Of a stretch of DNA of 27,061 nucleotides, positions 8,151 to 14,489 are shown piece after piece (position 1 is the stretch's first letter; each line of letters begins with the position of its first letter). The position numbers and the translations under genes are program-made. Origin of the DNA: JADJPL01 sp049315745 (GTDB taxonomy: Bacteria > Bacteroidota > Bacteroidia > Chitinophagales > Saprospiraceae); the NCBI GenBank assembly GCA_049315745.1, contig JBMOJO010000026.1:1-27061 (forward strand), read 5' to 3'. Under the pieces are notes generated by a model, which was given only the letters and a program-made list of their open reading frames with translations, searched no databases and had not been told where the DNA came from.

Positions 8151-9541
8151 ATGTGGATCACCTCCCCATAAGCAGCGGCGGCTGCTTCCATGAGCGCCTC
8201 GCTCATCGTGGGGTGGGGATGTATGGATTTAACGATTTCATGCCCAGTAGTCTCCAGGTTGCGTGCCACAACGACCTCTGCAATCATCTCCGTCACGTTC
8301 TGTCCGATCAGGTGGGCACCCAGGAATTCCCCATACCGGGCATCAAAAATGACTTTCACAAAACCGCTCTTGTCGCCGGAAGCACTCGCTTTGCCTGAAG
8401 CAGAGAAGGGGAATTTACCAACCTTGACTTCATAGCCTGCAGCTTTTGCAGCTTCCTCGGTATAGCCTACAGAAGCAACCTCCGGCACACAGTAGGTGCA
8501 GGAAGGAATATTGTTGTAATCAATCGGTTTGACGTGGTGACCGGCAATTTTTTCCACACAGAGGATCCCCTCGGCGCTGGCTACATGGGCAAGGGCAGGC
8601 CCGGGCACAACGTCCCCGATCGCATAAATGCCGGGGACATTGGTGCGGTAGTATGCGTCCACTGCAATAAGCCCCTGCTGAAGCTCCACCCCTGTTTCCT
8701 CCAGCCCGATATGCGCTGTATTGGGCGCTACCCCCGCAGCAGATAAAACCACATCGCAGGCAATCGTCTCCGTCTTCCCGCTGCCGCGGTGCTTCGTGTG
8801 CACGACGCACCCCTCACCAGAGGTGTCCACACTTTCCACTGCCGTATTCGCCAGCACCTTGATCCCCTTTTTGGCATAGATCCGGCCCAACTCCTTCGAA
8901 ACATCGGCATCCTCCCGGGGAAGGAGCCCCTGCTCCATATATTCAACTACCGTGACTTCGGTACCAATGGAATGATAAAAATACGCAAACTCGACGCCGA
9001 TGGCCCCGGCACCTACCACAACCAGGCGCTTGGGCTGCTGCTCCAGCGACATTGCTTTCCGGTACTCAATGACTTTTGCCCCGTCTATTGGAAGATTAGG
9101 CAAGGCTTTAGCCCTGCTCCCCGTTGCGATGATGATGTGGGGTGCGCTGTACTCCGTTACCTTGCCGTCCTGTTCTACCGCGACTTTCCCGCCCGGAACC
9201 AGGCGCCCGTGCCCGTTAATGACGGTCACCTTATTCTTTCGCATCAAAAATTGAACCCCTTTGCTCATGCCGTCCGCAACGCCGCGGCTCCGCCCGATCA
9301 TTGCCGAAAAATCAGCCTTGGCACCGCCTACTGTAATCCCGTAATCTGCAGCATGACGGATGTATTCAAATACCTGCGCGCTCTTCAGCAGCGCTTTCGT
9401 CGGGATACAACCCCAGTTCAGGCAGATCCCGCCGAGCGATTCCCGCTCGACGACAGCCACGCGCATACCTAACTGTGCAGCCCGGATCGCCGCCACGTAG
9501 CCGCCAGGCCCCGAGCCAATAATCATCATATCGTAATTCAT
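8147..9541 (-). CDS. lpdA: Dihydrolipoyl dehydrogenase (E3)
   Basis: This 464-residue flavoprotein re-oxidises dihydrolipoamide in 2-oxoacid dehydrogenase complexes, passing electrons through FAD to NAD+. The FAD dinucleotide-binding motif GSGPGGYVAA lies at 9-18. The redox-active cysteines are Cys40 and Cys45 in GGICLNWGCIPTKALL. A second dinucleotide fold is VVVGAGAIGVEFAYFY, and YAIGDVVPGPALAHVA is the second FAD motif. The dimer-interface active-site segment SIHPHPTMSE lies near the C-terminus. The length matches the family. It likely serves the same complex as pdhB at 24.2 kb, although the two genes are far apart. A good promoter lies about 100 bp upstream. Confidence 0.97.
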   Translation of the reverse strand: MNYDMMIIGSGPGGYVAAIRAAQLGMRVAVVERESLGGICLNWGCIPTKALLKSAQVFEYIRHAADYGITVGGAKADFSAMIGRSRGVADGMSKGVQFLMRKNKVTVINGHGRLVPGGKVAVEQDGKVTEYSAPHIIIATGSRAKALPNLPIDGAKVIEYRKAMSLEQQPKRLVVVGAGAIGVEFAYFYHSIGTEVTVVEYMEQGLLPREDADVSKELGRIYAKKGIKVLANTAVESVDTSGEGCVVHTKHRGSGKTETIACDVVLSAAGVAPNTAHIGLEETGVELQQGLIAVDAYYRTNVPGIYAIGDVVPGPALAHVASAEGILCVEKIAGHHVKPIDYNNIPSCTYCVPEVASVGYTEEAAKAAGYEVKVGKFPFSASGKASASGDKSGFVKVIFDARYGEFLGAHLIGQNVTEMIAEVVVARNLETTGHEIVKSIHPHPTMSEALMEAAAAAYGEVIHI

Positions 9542-9643
9542 CGCCGTTTCTTTTAGCAGGCAGGGTGCGCCGGGTCATCGTGCGGAACCAACGCTGCACG
9601 CCCATTGCAACAAGCCTGGTGAACTTTTTGGTTTTTTCGCGGG

Positions 9644-9675
9644 CAAAGATAGCGACTCAACCCCAGCGAAACAAA
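9644..9675 (-). promoter_or_regulatory. Promoter of lpdA
   Basis: Reading leftward, TTTG (9675-9672) is followed after 20 bp by TATCTTTG (9651-9644). This is a full match to the Bacteroidota -33 TTTG / -7 TAnnTTTG pattern. Transcription would start near 9640, giving a leader of about 100 nt for lpdA. It begins just after the terminator at 9691-9724, so lpdA is a separate unit. Confidence 0.6.
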
Positions 9676-9690
9676 CCGCGAAGGCATCGG

Positions 9691-9724
9691 AAAATAAAAA
9701 ACCCCATCGGCATGACCGATGGGG
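9691..9724 (-). terminator. Rho-independent terminator
   Basis: CCCCATCGG (9702-9710) and CCGATGGGG (9716-9724) form a perfect 9-bp stem with a 5-nt loop. On the minus strand the stem is followed by TTTTTTATTTT, the classic U-tract. It must end a leftward transcript that begins at a coordinate above 9724, where no convincing protein gene exists. Confidence 0.8.
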
Positions 9725-9808
9725 CATATCTAACTTACTGATACCTTTGCAATAGATTAAAGCTTCTCTTGAAAGCCTTGCAAACATAGTTGTTTTATCC
9801 CTCCATCG
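9691..9808 (-). ncRNA. Candidate small RNA of about 110 nt
   Basis: A leftward transcript ending at the strong terminator needs a source, and there is no credible protein gene above it. Inside it, TTTGCAA and TTGCAAA (9778-9784 and 9746-9752) form a 7-bp stem. That stem encloses a GCTTTC/GAAGC hairpin with an AAGA loop. A possible promoter, TTG (9835-9833) then TATTTG (9814-9809) 18 bp on, precedes it. It is not a tRNA, tmRNA or SRP RNA by motif. A 33-codon-plus frame starting at an ATG inside it runs through the terminator stem, so a leader peptide is unlikely. The promoter is weak, so the 5' end is uncertain. Confidence 0.35.
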
Positions 9809-9835
9809 CAAATAATGCCTGTGAAAATTTGTCAA

Positions 9836-10157
9836 TTCACAGTTTGCGCACCTTTGTAAATTTTTTGATTAAGTCATTGATTAACAATTTATAATAAAAC
9901 AATAAATGCGCTTGTCAGAAAAGGTGCCCGCCTCTGGGGGAATTGAAAAAGGTGCCTTTTACAAGATCGTATCAGAAAAATCCCTTGGATTAAGCGGGAC
10001 GACCTCAACCGACAAATTGTCATTACATCCGGATGTACAAAAATGTCTGCGCTACTTTCTGCAACCGGTAGCGGAAGGCGATTTTAGGCGATAAGGGGGA
10101 AAAAGTATCGAAAATTTTAAACCTTCACATCTTCCCAATGTTTTGTTGAGGTTGTCG
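9836..10157. other. Non-coding stretch between the small-RNA candidate and the folE leader
   Basis: This AT-rich sequence contains a 62-codon rightward frame at 9906-10094 that I do not recognise. It has no promoter match and no domain features, so I do not call it a gene. Two GATTAA copies at 9868-9884 are the only short repeat noticed. Confidence 0.4.
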
Positions 10158-10347
10158 GACTTGCCATGGGTAGGTTTATACGGAGCAAGATTTGCTGTTC
10201 CTGGCCCTTTTCAGAGCGCCTGGCCGGAGATTCGGCCATTGAAAAGTATCTGCTGTAAACCTCTCCGTCCGCCCCCGGTGGCAAGTCGGTTATTACATTA
10301 CGCAATCTGGCAGAAAAGATTTTGCAGGTTACATCAGCTCACCTGCA
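10158..10347 (+). promoter_or_regulatory. Nested inverted-repeat structure, candidate folE leader RNA
   Basis: Several stems nest inside one another. The outer stem is GACTTGCCA (10158-10166) with TGGCAAGTC (10279-10287). Next comes AGGTTTA (10172-10178) with TAAACCT (10256-10262). Inside are a small hairpin AGCAA-GAT-TTGCT and a second arm. That arm pairs CTTTTCA (10207-10213) with TGAAAAG (10240-10246) and is capped by TGGCCG-GAGATT-CGGCCA (10221-10238). A separate hairpin TGCAGGT/ACCTGCA sits at 10323-10347. The whole lies 28-217 bp before folE. I match it to no known riboswitch, and the transcribed strand is not proven. Confidence 0.4.
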
Positions 10348-10374
10348 TCCCTTCTTCTGCCTCACTTTAACATT

Positions 10375-11070
10375 ATGATTTATTTAAATGGGGATTTGAA
10401 CGGTAAATACCCTGGCGCTCCGGTTCAGGGCCAGGATGATTCGGTTGGCGATGAACACATCGCCACTTCCCGCGATACCCCGCTTCGTCCAGATGCCTTC
10501 AAACTTTCTGAAGAAGAGAAAATCAGAAAAATCGAGTCCCACTTCCGTTCGATCATGGAAATTATGGGGCTCGACCTGCGCGACGATTCGCTCCAGGGTA
10601 CCCCGAAGCGGGTAGCCAAAATGTTCGTGAAAGAGATTTTTACCGGCCTCGACCCGGCCAATAAACCCGAAATCTCCCTTTTCGAAAATAAGTTTGGATA
10701 CCGGCAGATGCTTGTGGAGAAAAATATCCGGGTACAATCTTTCTGCGAACACCACTTTTTGCCAATCTATGGCAAGGCCCACGTGGCGTATATCGCAAAA
10801 GACAAAGTGATTGGATTGTCAAAGCTCAACCGCATTGTGGAGTATTATGCCCAGCGCCCCCAGGTACAGGAAAGACTTACCGTTCAGATCGCAGATGAGC
10901 TGGTGAAGGCCCTGCAAACGGAGGATGTCGCGGTGTATGTAGAGGCGTTCCACATGTGCGTACAGGCAAGGGGGGTACAACACCAGGACAGTATTACCGT
11001 TACCTCTGAATACCGCGGCGCTTTCCTGCAGGATGCTACCCGCCACGAATTCCTTCAGGCGATTAAATAA
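10375..11070 (+). CDS. folE: GTP cyclohydrolase I
   Basis: This 231-residue enzyme converts GTP to 7,8-dihydroneopterin triphosphate and formate, the first step of folate and other pterin synthesis. The zinc site is visible as Cys124 and His127 in SFCEHHFLPIYGKAHVAYI, with Cys195 in FHMCVQARGVQHQDS. The substrate-contact segment GLSKLNRIVEYYAQRPQVQERLT is intact. The poorly conserved first 45 residues are longer than in minimal homologues but common in the family. The ATG at 10375 follows an AT-rich stretch without a Shine-Dalgarno. The 3' end overlaps the convergent aroK fusion gene by 8 bp. A structured region upstream may regulate it. Confidence 0.96.
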   Translation: MIYLNGDLNGKYPGAPVQGQDDSVGDEHIATSRDTPLRPDAFKLSEEEKIRKIESHFRSIMEIMGLDLRDDSLQGTPKRVAKMFVKEIFTGLDPANKPEISLFENKFGYRQMLVEKNIRVQSFCEHHFLPIYGKAHVAYIAKDKVIGLSKLNRIVEYYAQRPQVQERLTVQIADELVKALQTEDVAVYVEAFHMCVQARGVQHQDSITVTSEYRGAFLQDATRHEFLQAIK

Positions 11071-12172
11071 TAATCTGTCCTTCCCGCGGGTCTCCAAAGG
11101 CTTCGTGCTTACCCTGCGTATATCGCCAGCCGCTGATATAGGCGAGCAAAGCATCAAATGTGTGCCAGTTGTCCACGGCAGCCCAGTGAACGGGGAAAGG
11201 AAACAGCTCCTGAACGGCTGCTGCTAAATGAGCCGGCGGGACCATTTTGGTTTTATACCCCAGGGCATTCAGACGGGCCCTTTCCGCGAGTTTGCCGGGG
11301 TAAACCTCCCGCGTGGCGATGCCCTTACGGCCCAAGTCGGAAGCAAGTCGCATCGCCCGTGCCGTGAGCCCCCCGAGAAACATCGGCGACATGGCGCTCG
11401 TGGCCCGGTCGGCTTCCCGGTAGAAAAAATCTCCGCCCCTGGAGGGCTCGAAATATACTCCGGGCAGCGACAGCGGTGCGTCGAGGAAAGCGGTTTTCCA
11501 GGGATGTTGTCCAAAATTTCCGATCACAAAGGCGTCCGCATCCTGACCCTTAGTTGTTTTGTGGAAGGCGATATGACCGTCGCGCACCGAATAAAAAGCA
11601 ATGACCGTCGTGCCCGCAAGCTTGCTGCCATAATCAATCCCGGCGAAGCCGGCCATCGAAGCACACCACGTACCAATGGCCTGTATCACCGGTTCGGGGC
11701 CGCTGCTTTCGCAGCAAACTGCCGATTTGCTGTAAAAGGGTCTTCGCTGCGCAAGACGCTCCCGGACAAAAGGTTCCAGTCCCTCGGGCCCAATTTCCCT
11801 GAGTAGCGGCCGCAGCTCCGGCCCGCCTTCCAGCCGCCGGACGAGCTCGGCTGTCGGGATATCCAGGAATACCGATAATCCATGCGCGTTCATCCAGTCG
11901 GCGTTATCGAAAAAACAGGGCGCACCGCCACCGCAGGAAATCACACAGTGTTGTCGCACTCCGGTCAGGTGAAGCGCTTCGCGTTCCTTTTCCCTGAAGT
12001 ATTGCTCCCCGAACCGGCTAAAGATGTCCTTTATCTTCATGCCGACGTTCTCCTCGATCTGCTCGTCGAGGTCGAGAAAGGTATAACCCAGTTTCTCTGC
12101 AATCAAACGGCCTGCATAAGACTTGCCGGACCCCATGAAACCTGTCAGGAAAATACGCGGGGGAAAATCCAT
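11063..12172 (-). CDS. aroK: Shikimate kinase fused to a DUF429/RNase H-like domain
   Basis: This is a 369-residue two-domain protein. Residues 1-170 are shikimate kinase, which phosphorylates shikimate at its 3-hydroxyl with ATP in the chorismate pathway. Visible are Walker A GFMGSGKS (11-18), the DLD motif Asp34/Asp36, FREKE with Arg60, CGGG (80-83), the lid RPLL (121-124) and RRPFY near 143. Residues about 174-369 resemble the DUF429 predicted RNase H-fold nucleases: GIDYGS with Asp180, FLDAPLSLPG, REVYPGKLAERARL and DNWHTFDALLAY. An ATG at codon 173 marks where a free-standing second protein could begin. No stop or frameshift signal separates the halves. The kinase function is confident; the role of the second domain is unknown. 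Confidence 0.9.
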   Translation of the reverse strand: MDFPPRIFLTGFMGSGKSYAGRLIAEKLGYTFLDLDEQIEENVGMKIKDIFSRFGEQYFREKEREALHLTGVRQHCVISCGGGAPCFFDNADWMNAHGLSVFLDIPTAELVRRLEGGPELRPLLREIGPEGLEPFVRERLAQRRPFYSKSAVCCESSGPEPVIQAIGTWCASMAGFAGIDYGSKLAGTTVIAFYSVRDGHIAFHKTTKGQDADAFVIGNFGQHPWKTAFLDAPLSLPGVYFEPSRGGDFFYREADRATSAMSPMFLGGLTARAMRLASDLGRKGIATREVYPGKLAERARLNALGYKTKMVPPAHLAAAVQELFPFPVHWAAVDNWHTFDALLAYISGWRYTQGKHEAFGDPREGQIII

Positions 12173-12201
12173 CGAGTTTTTTTTGTAAAACCAAGTATCT
12201 A

Positions 12202-12328
12202 TTTACCAGGTCCATTGCCCCGGGAAATAATATTTGGTCTGCGTGCATTCTGCGCGCGCGTCCGTGCGCAGAATATAAGCAGACCAAATAATATCCTTCG
12301 CGGCGAAGCCGCAGACACCCCTGGTAAA
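12202..12328. repeat. Nested palindromic element
   Basis: Three stems nest. TTTACCAGG (12202-12210) pairs with CCTGGTAAA (12320-12328). TATTTGGTCTGC (12231-12242) pairs with GCAGACCAAATA (12279-12290). ATTCTGCGC (12247-12255) pairs with GCGCAGAAT (12266-12274). A separate CTTCG-CGG-CGAAG hairpin occupies 12296-12308. It sits between the divergent aroK fusion and DUF1573 genes and has no T-run. I see no clear target-site duplication, so a MITE is not shown; a REP-like element or structured RNA remains possible. Confidence 0.6.
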
Positions 12329-12490
12329 CAGGTACAAAAGTAAATATATCCGGCGCAAGATTTGCTTTATAAATCGAAGATCAGAAATATTGGGGCCTGA
12401 TATCGAAACAATCCCTCAAAGGCAGTAATCTGAATTCCAAGCGACACAACAGACTTGCCTCGATGGGTGGGCAGAATGGAAAAAAAGCTG

Positions 12491-12498
12491 TACATTTG
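12491..12498 (+). promoter_or_regulatory. Promoter -7 element of the DUF1573-yajC-YbbR-dnaG series
   Basis: TACATTTG matches TAnnTTTG exactly and lies 44 bp before the GTG start of the DUF1573 gene, giving a leader of about 38 nt. No clear -33 TTG is present. Confidence 0.4.
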
Positions 12499-12541
12499 AG
12501 GCCGCAGCAGCCCGCGGTCAAAAAAACGAAATAATTGTCTG

Positions 12542-13042
12542 GTGAAAAAAGAAGTATTCGTTTTAACTTGTGCCTCGTTTATCTTCGTCGCTTGTGGGCC
12601 TGATCTTACAGCCCATGAGGAAAGGCGCGTGGAAGAAACTCCAATATCGGGGGCATTCTCCAATGCGGAGCTGATCCGCAACCCGGCGAGCCTCAGGGAA
12701 AAGGCTTCCCTGCAAACAGCCGCGGCCATGGAACTCCGGGATACCTTGTACGACTTCGGGAAGGTACGGGAGGGAGAAGTTGTGGAATATGCCTTCATTT
12801 TCAAGAATACCGGCAAAGGGCCGCTGTTGATCTCCCGTGCGCGTTCGACTTGTGGCTGCACCGTGCCTGAGTGGCCGGAAGCCCCTGTTCCGCCCGGAGA
12901 AAACAGTAAAATCAGTGCCCGCTTTGATACAGAAGGCAAGGCAGGGCCTCAGCTAAAGCCCATTACCATCATGACCAATACCCTGAAAGGGACATACGTT
13001 GTATATCTGCAAGGGGAAGTACTTCCTGCAGGAACGGAGTAA
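12542..13042 (+). CDS. DUF1573-domain lipoprotein
   Basis: This 166-residue probable lipoprotein starts at GTG and has a hydrophobic segment ending FVAC (Cys18), a near-consensus lipobox. The acidic Glu4 in the n-region is slightly unusual. The DUF1573 domain (about 70-160) is recognisable from DTLYDFGKVREGEVVEYAFIFKNTGKGPL. The family's STCGCTVPEWPEAPVPPGE motif and RFDTEGKAGPQ follow. This ASH/MSP-like beta-sandwich is common in Bacteroidota, with no established activity. In many Bacteroidota genomes it sits next to yajC, YbbR and coaE, as here with yajC and YbbR. Confidence 0.88.
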   Translation: MKKEVFVLTCASFIFVACGPDLTAHEERRVEETPISGAFSNAELIRNPASLREKASLQTAAAMELRDTLYDFGKVREGEVVEYAFIFKNTGKGPLLISRARSTCGCTVPEWPEAPVPPGENSKISARFDTEGKAGPQLKPITIMTNTLKGTYVVYLQGEVLPAGTE

Positions 13043-13126
13043 GTGGTCCCTGCCTTGTAGCTTTGTTGCAGGAGGTATGGGGCCGTCCGCTCGACACAAA
13101 ATTCATCAACCAACACCTATACTATA

Positions 13127-13477
13127 ATGTTACTATTCAGTTTGATTTTATTACAGGCCGGCAGCAGCGGAAACCCGATTATAAGCTATGTTATCCTCGG
13201 GGCAATGTTCCTGGTGTTCTGGCTCTTTATCATCCGCCCCCAGGCAAAGCGTCAGCGGGAGCAGAAACAGTTCAATGACTCGCTGCAAAAGGGGTATGAA
13301 GTCGTAACCGCAAGCGGTATCCTTGGCCGCATAACCAAAATTGAGGAGAACATCATTACCCTCGAGGTCGCGGCAAAGGTATATCTTCGGGTTACACGAA
13401 GCGCCATCTCCAAAGAAATGACGGAATCCCTATATGGTAGTAACCAGAAACCTGCGCCGACGGGCACTGCTGAATAA
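13127..13477 (+). CDS. yajC: Preprotein translocase subunit YajC
   Basis: This 116-residue inner-membrane protein associates with SecDF-YidC of the Sec translocon. It has one membrane segment at about 18-37 (ISYVILGAMFLVFWLFIIRP), followed by the diagnostic QAKRQREQKQFNDSLQKGYEVVTASGILGRI segment. A C-terminal beta-rich part (ENIITLEVAAKVYLRVTRSAI) completes it. Length and order match the family. The ATG at 13127 follows an AT-rich sequence. Its last 44 bp overlap the start of the YbbR gene, which suggests translational coupling. Confidence 0.95.
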   Translation: MLLFSLILLQAGSSGNPIISYVILGAMFLVFWLFIIRPQAKRQREQKQFNDSLQKGYEVVTASGILGRITKIEENIITLEVAAKVYLRVTRSAISKEMTESLYGSNQKPAPTGTAE

Positions 13478-14408
13478 GCAGCTCGACCAACTCAAAAAGG
13501 ACAGGGTCATCCTGCTAATCTGTTTAGGCGTGGCCCTGTCTTTATGGATACCCACCAAGATGGCCCAGGTTTACCGGATGGAGAAGAAGGTACGCCTGGA
13601 GTTCCAGATACCCCCGGGGCATACCTTCCTGACCCCGCCGCCGGATGATATCAGGGTATTGATCGAGGGCCGCGGCTGGGGCCTGCTCTACGAAGCGCTT
13701 TTTTCACGCGAAATCGCGCTAAGGTTCGATATGGGTACCAACGCTTCTTTCGACCTGAACCCCGGTCGCCTGCGCTCTGCAATATTTGAGCGCCTGAACG
13801 CTTCAGACCTCAGGATTGTTGCATTGAATTACGACGAAATACACCTGCGTATCGAGCCCTTGGCCTGGAAGCAGTTGCCCGTGCGATTTTTGGGTAAACT
13901 GGAATTTTTTCCGGAATATTACTTGAAAGAAGAAGTCCGGCTGTCCCCCGGCCGCGTCACGGTAAAAGGACCGGTTTCCGTTGTGCGGCAACTGGAGTTC
14001 GTGCCAACAGACTCCATGAACCTGAGCGGGCTGTCCAGTGATATCGAGGACGAAGCAGAGCTGGCGCTTCCACCGGGATTGTCCGCTTCACCAAGCCGCG
14101 TTCAGGTTGCCCTACAGGTAGAACAATATACCGAAAAGCAGGTGTTCGTACCGATCCGGGCGGATTCAGGCCTGACTTTCGCCCGCTTCTTTCCCGCGCA
14201 AGTGCGCATCAGCTTTCGGGTAGGACTAAGCCGGTTCGACAAGGTGCGCTCTGCCGATTTCGAAGTGTTGGCAAAATTGCCCGGCACCCCCGCAGGCGGT
14301 GACGGGGAGAAGGCCGAACTGACCATCTTGAAAATGCCGGCCTTGATCCGAAGTGTGCGGATGACCCCGGAAAGCGTGGATTTTTTGATCATAGAGGAAA
14401 ATAAGTAG
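13434..14408 (+). CDS. YbbR-like domain protein
   Basis: This 324-residue protein has one N-terminal membrane anchor at about 25-42 (VILLICLGVALSLWIPTK) and an extracytoplasmic part. That part carries YbbR-like repeats, seen in LPVRFLGKLEFFPEYYLKEEVRLSPGRVTVKGPVSVVRQL. YbbR proteins (CdaR in Firmicutes) regulate a diadenylate cyclase there, but no cyclase gene lies here. In Bacteroidota the gene usually follows yajC, as it does here. The ATG at 13434 lies inside yajC. The downstream dnaG start is about 80 bp away on the same strand. Confidence 0.85.
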   Translation: MVVTRNLRRRALLNKQLDQLKKDRVILLICLGVALSLWIPTKMAQVYRMEKKVRLEFQIPPGHTFLTPPPDDIRVLIEGRGWGLLYEALFSREIALRFDMGTNASFDLNPGRLRSAIFERLNASDLRIVALNYDEIHLRIEPLAWKQLPVRFLGKLEFFPEYYLKEEVRLSPGRVTVKGPVSVVRQLEFVPTDSMNLSGLSSDIEDEAELALPPGLSASPSRVQVALQVEQYTEKQVFVPIRADSGLTFARFFPAQVRISFRVGLSRFDKVRSADFEVLAKLPGTPAGGDGEKAELTILKMPALIRSVRMTPESVDFLIIEENK

Positions 14409-14489
14409 CGCTATCTCCGGGCGGGCAAGTGCGGACATGTGAGGGGTGGAATAAAAAGATTTCCTGTCGAAGGCAAAGAAATTATTGCG

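Noticed and set aside
9906..10094. 62-codon rightward frame before folE
   Set aside because: No recognisable family, promoter or membrane or signal feature; kept only as a possibility.
11640..11700. Frameshift or lost stop creating the AroK fusion
   Set aside because: The other two frames have no stop or start pattern at the junction that would restore two separate genes, so I treat the fusion as real pending read data.
12367..12939. 190-codon leftward open frame
   Set aside because: It is antisense to the DUF1573 lipoprotein gene, and the translation is Ser/Arg-rich without family features.
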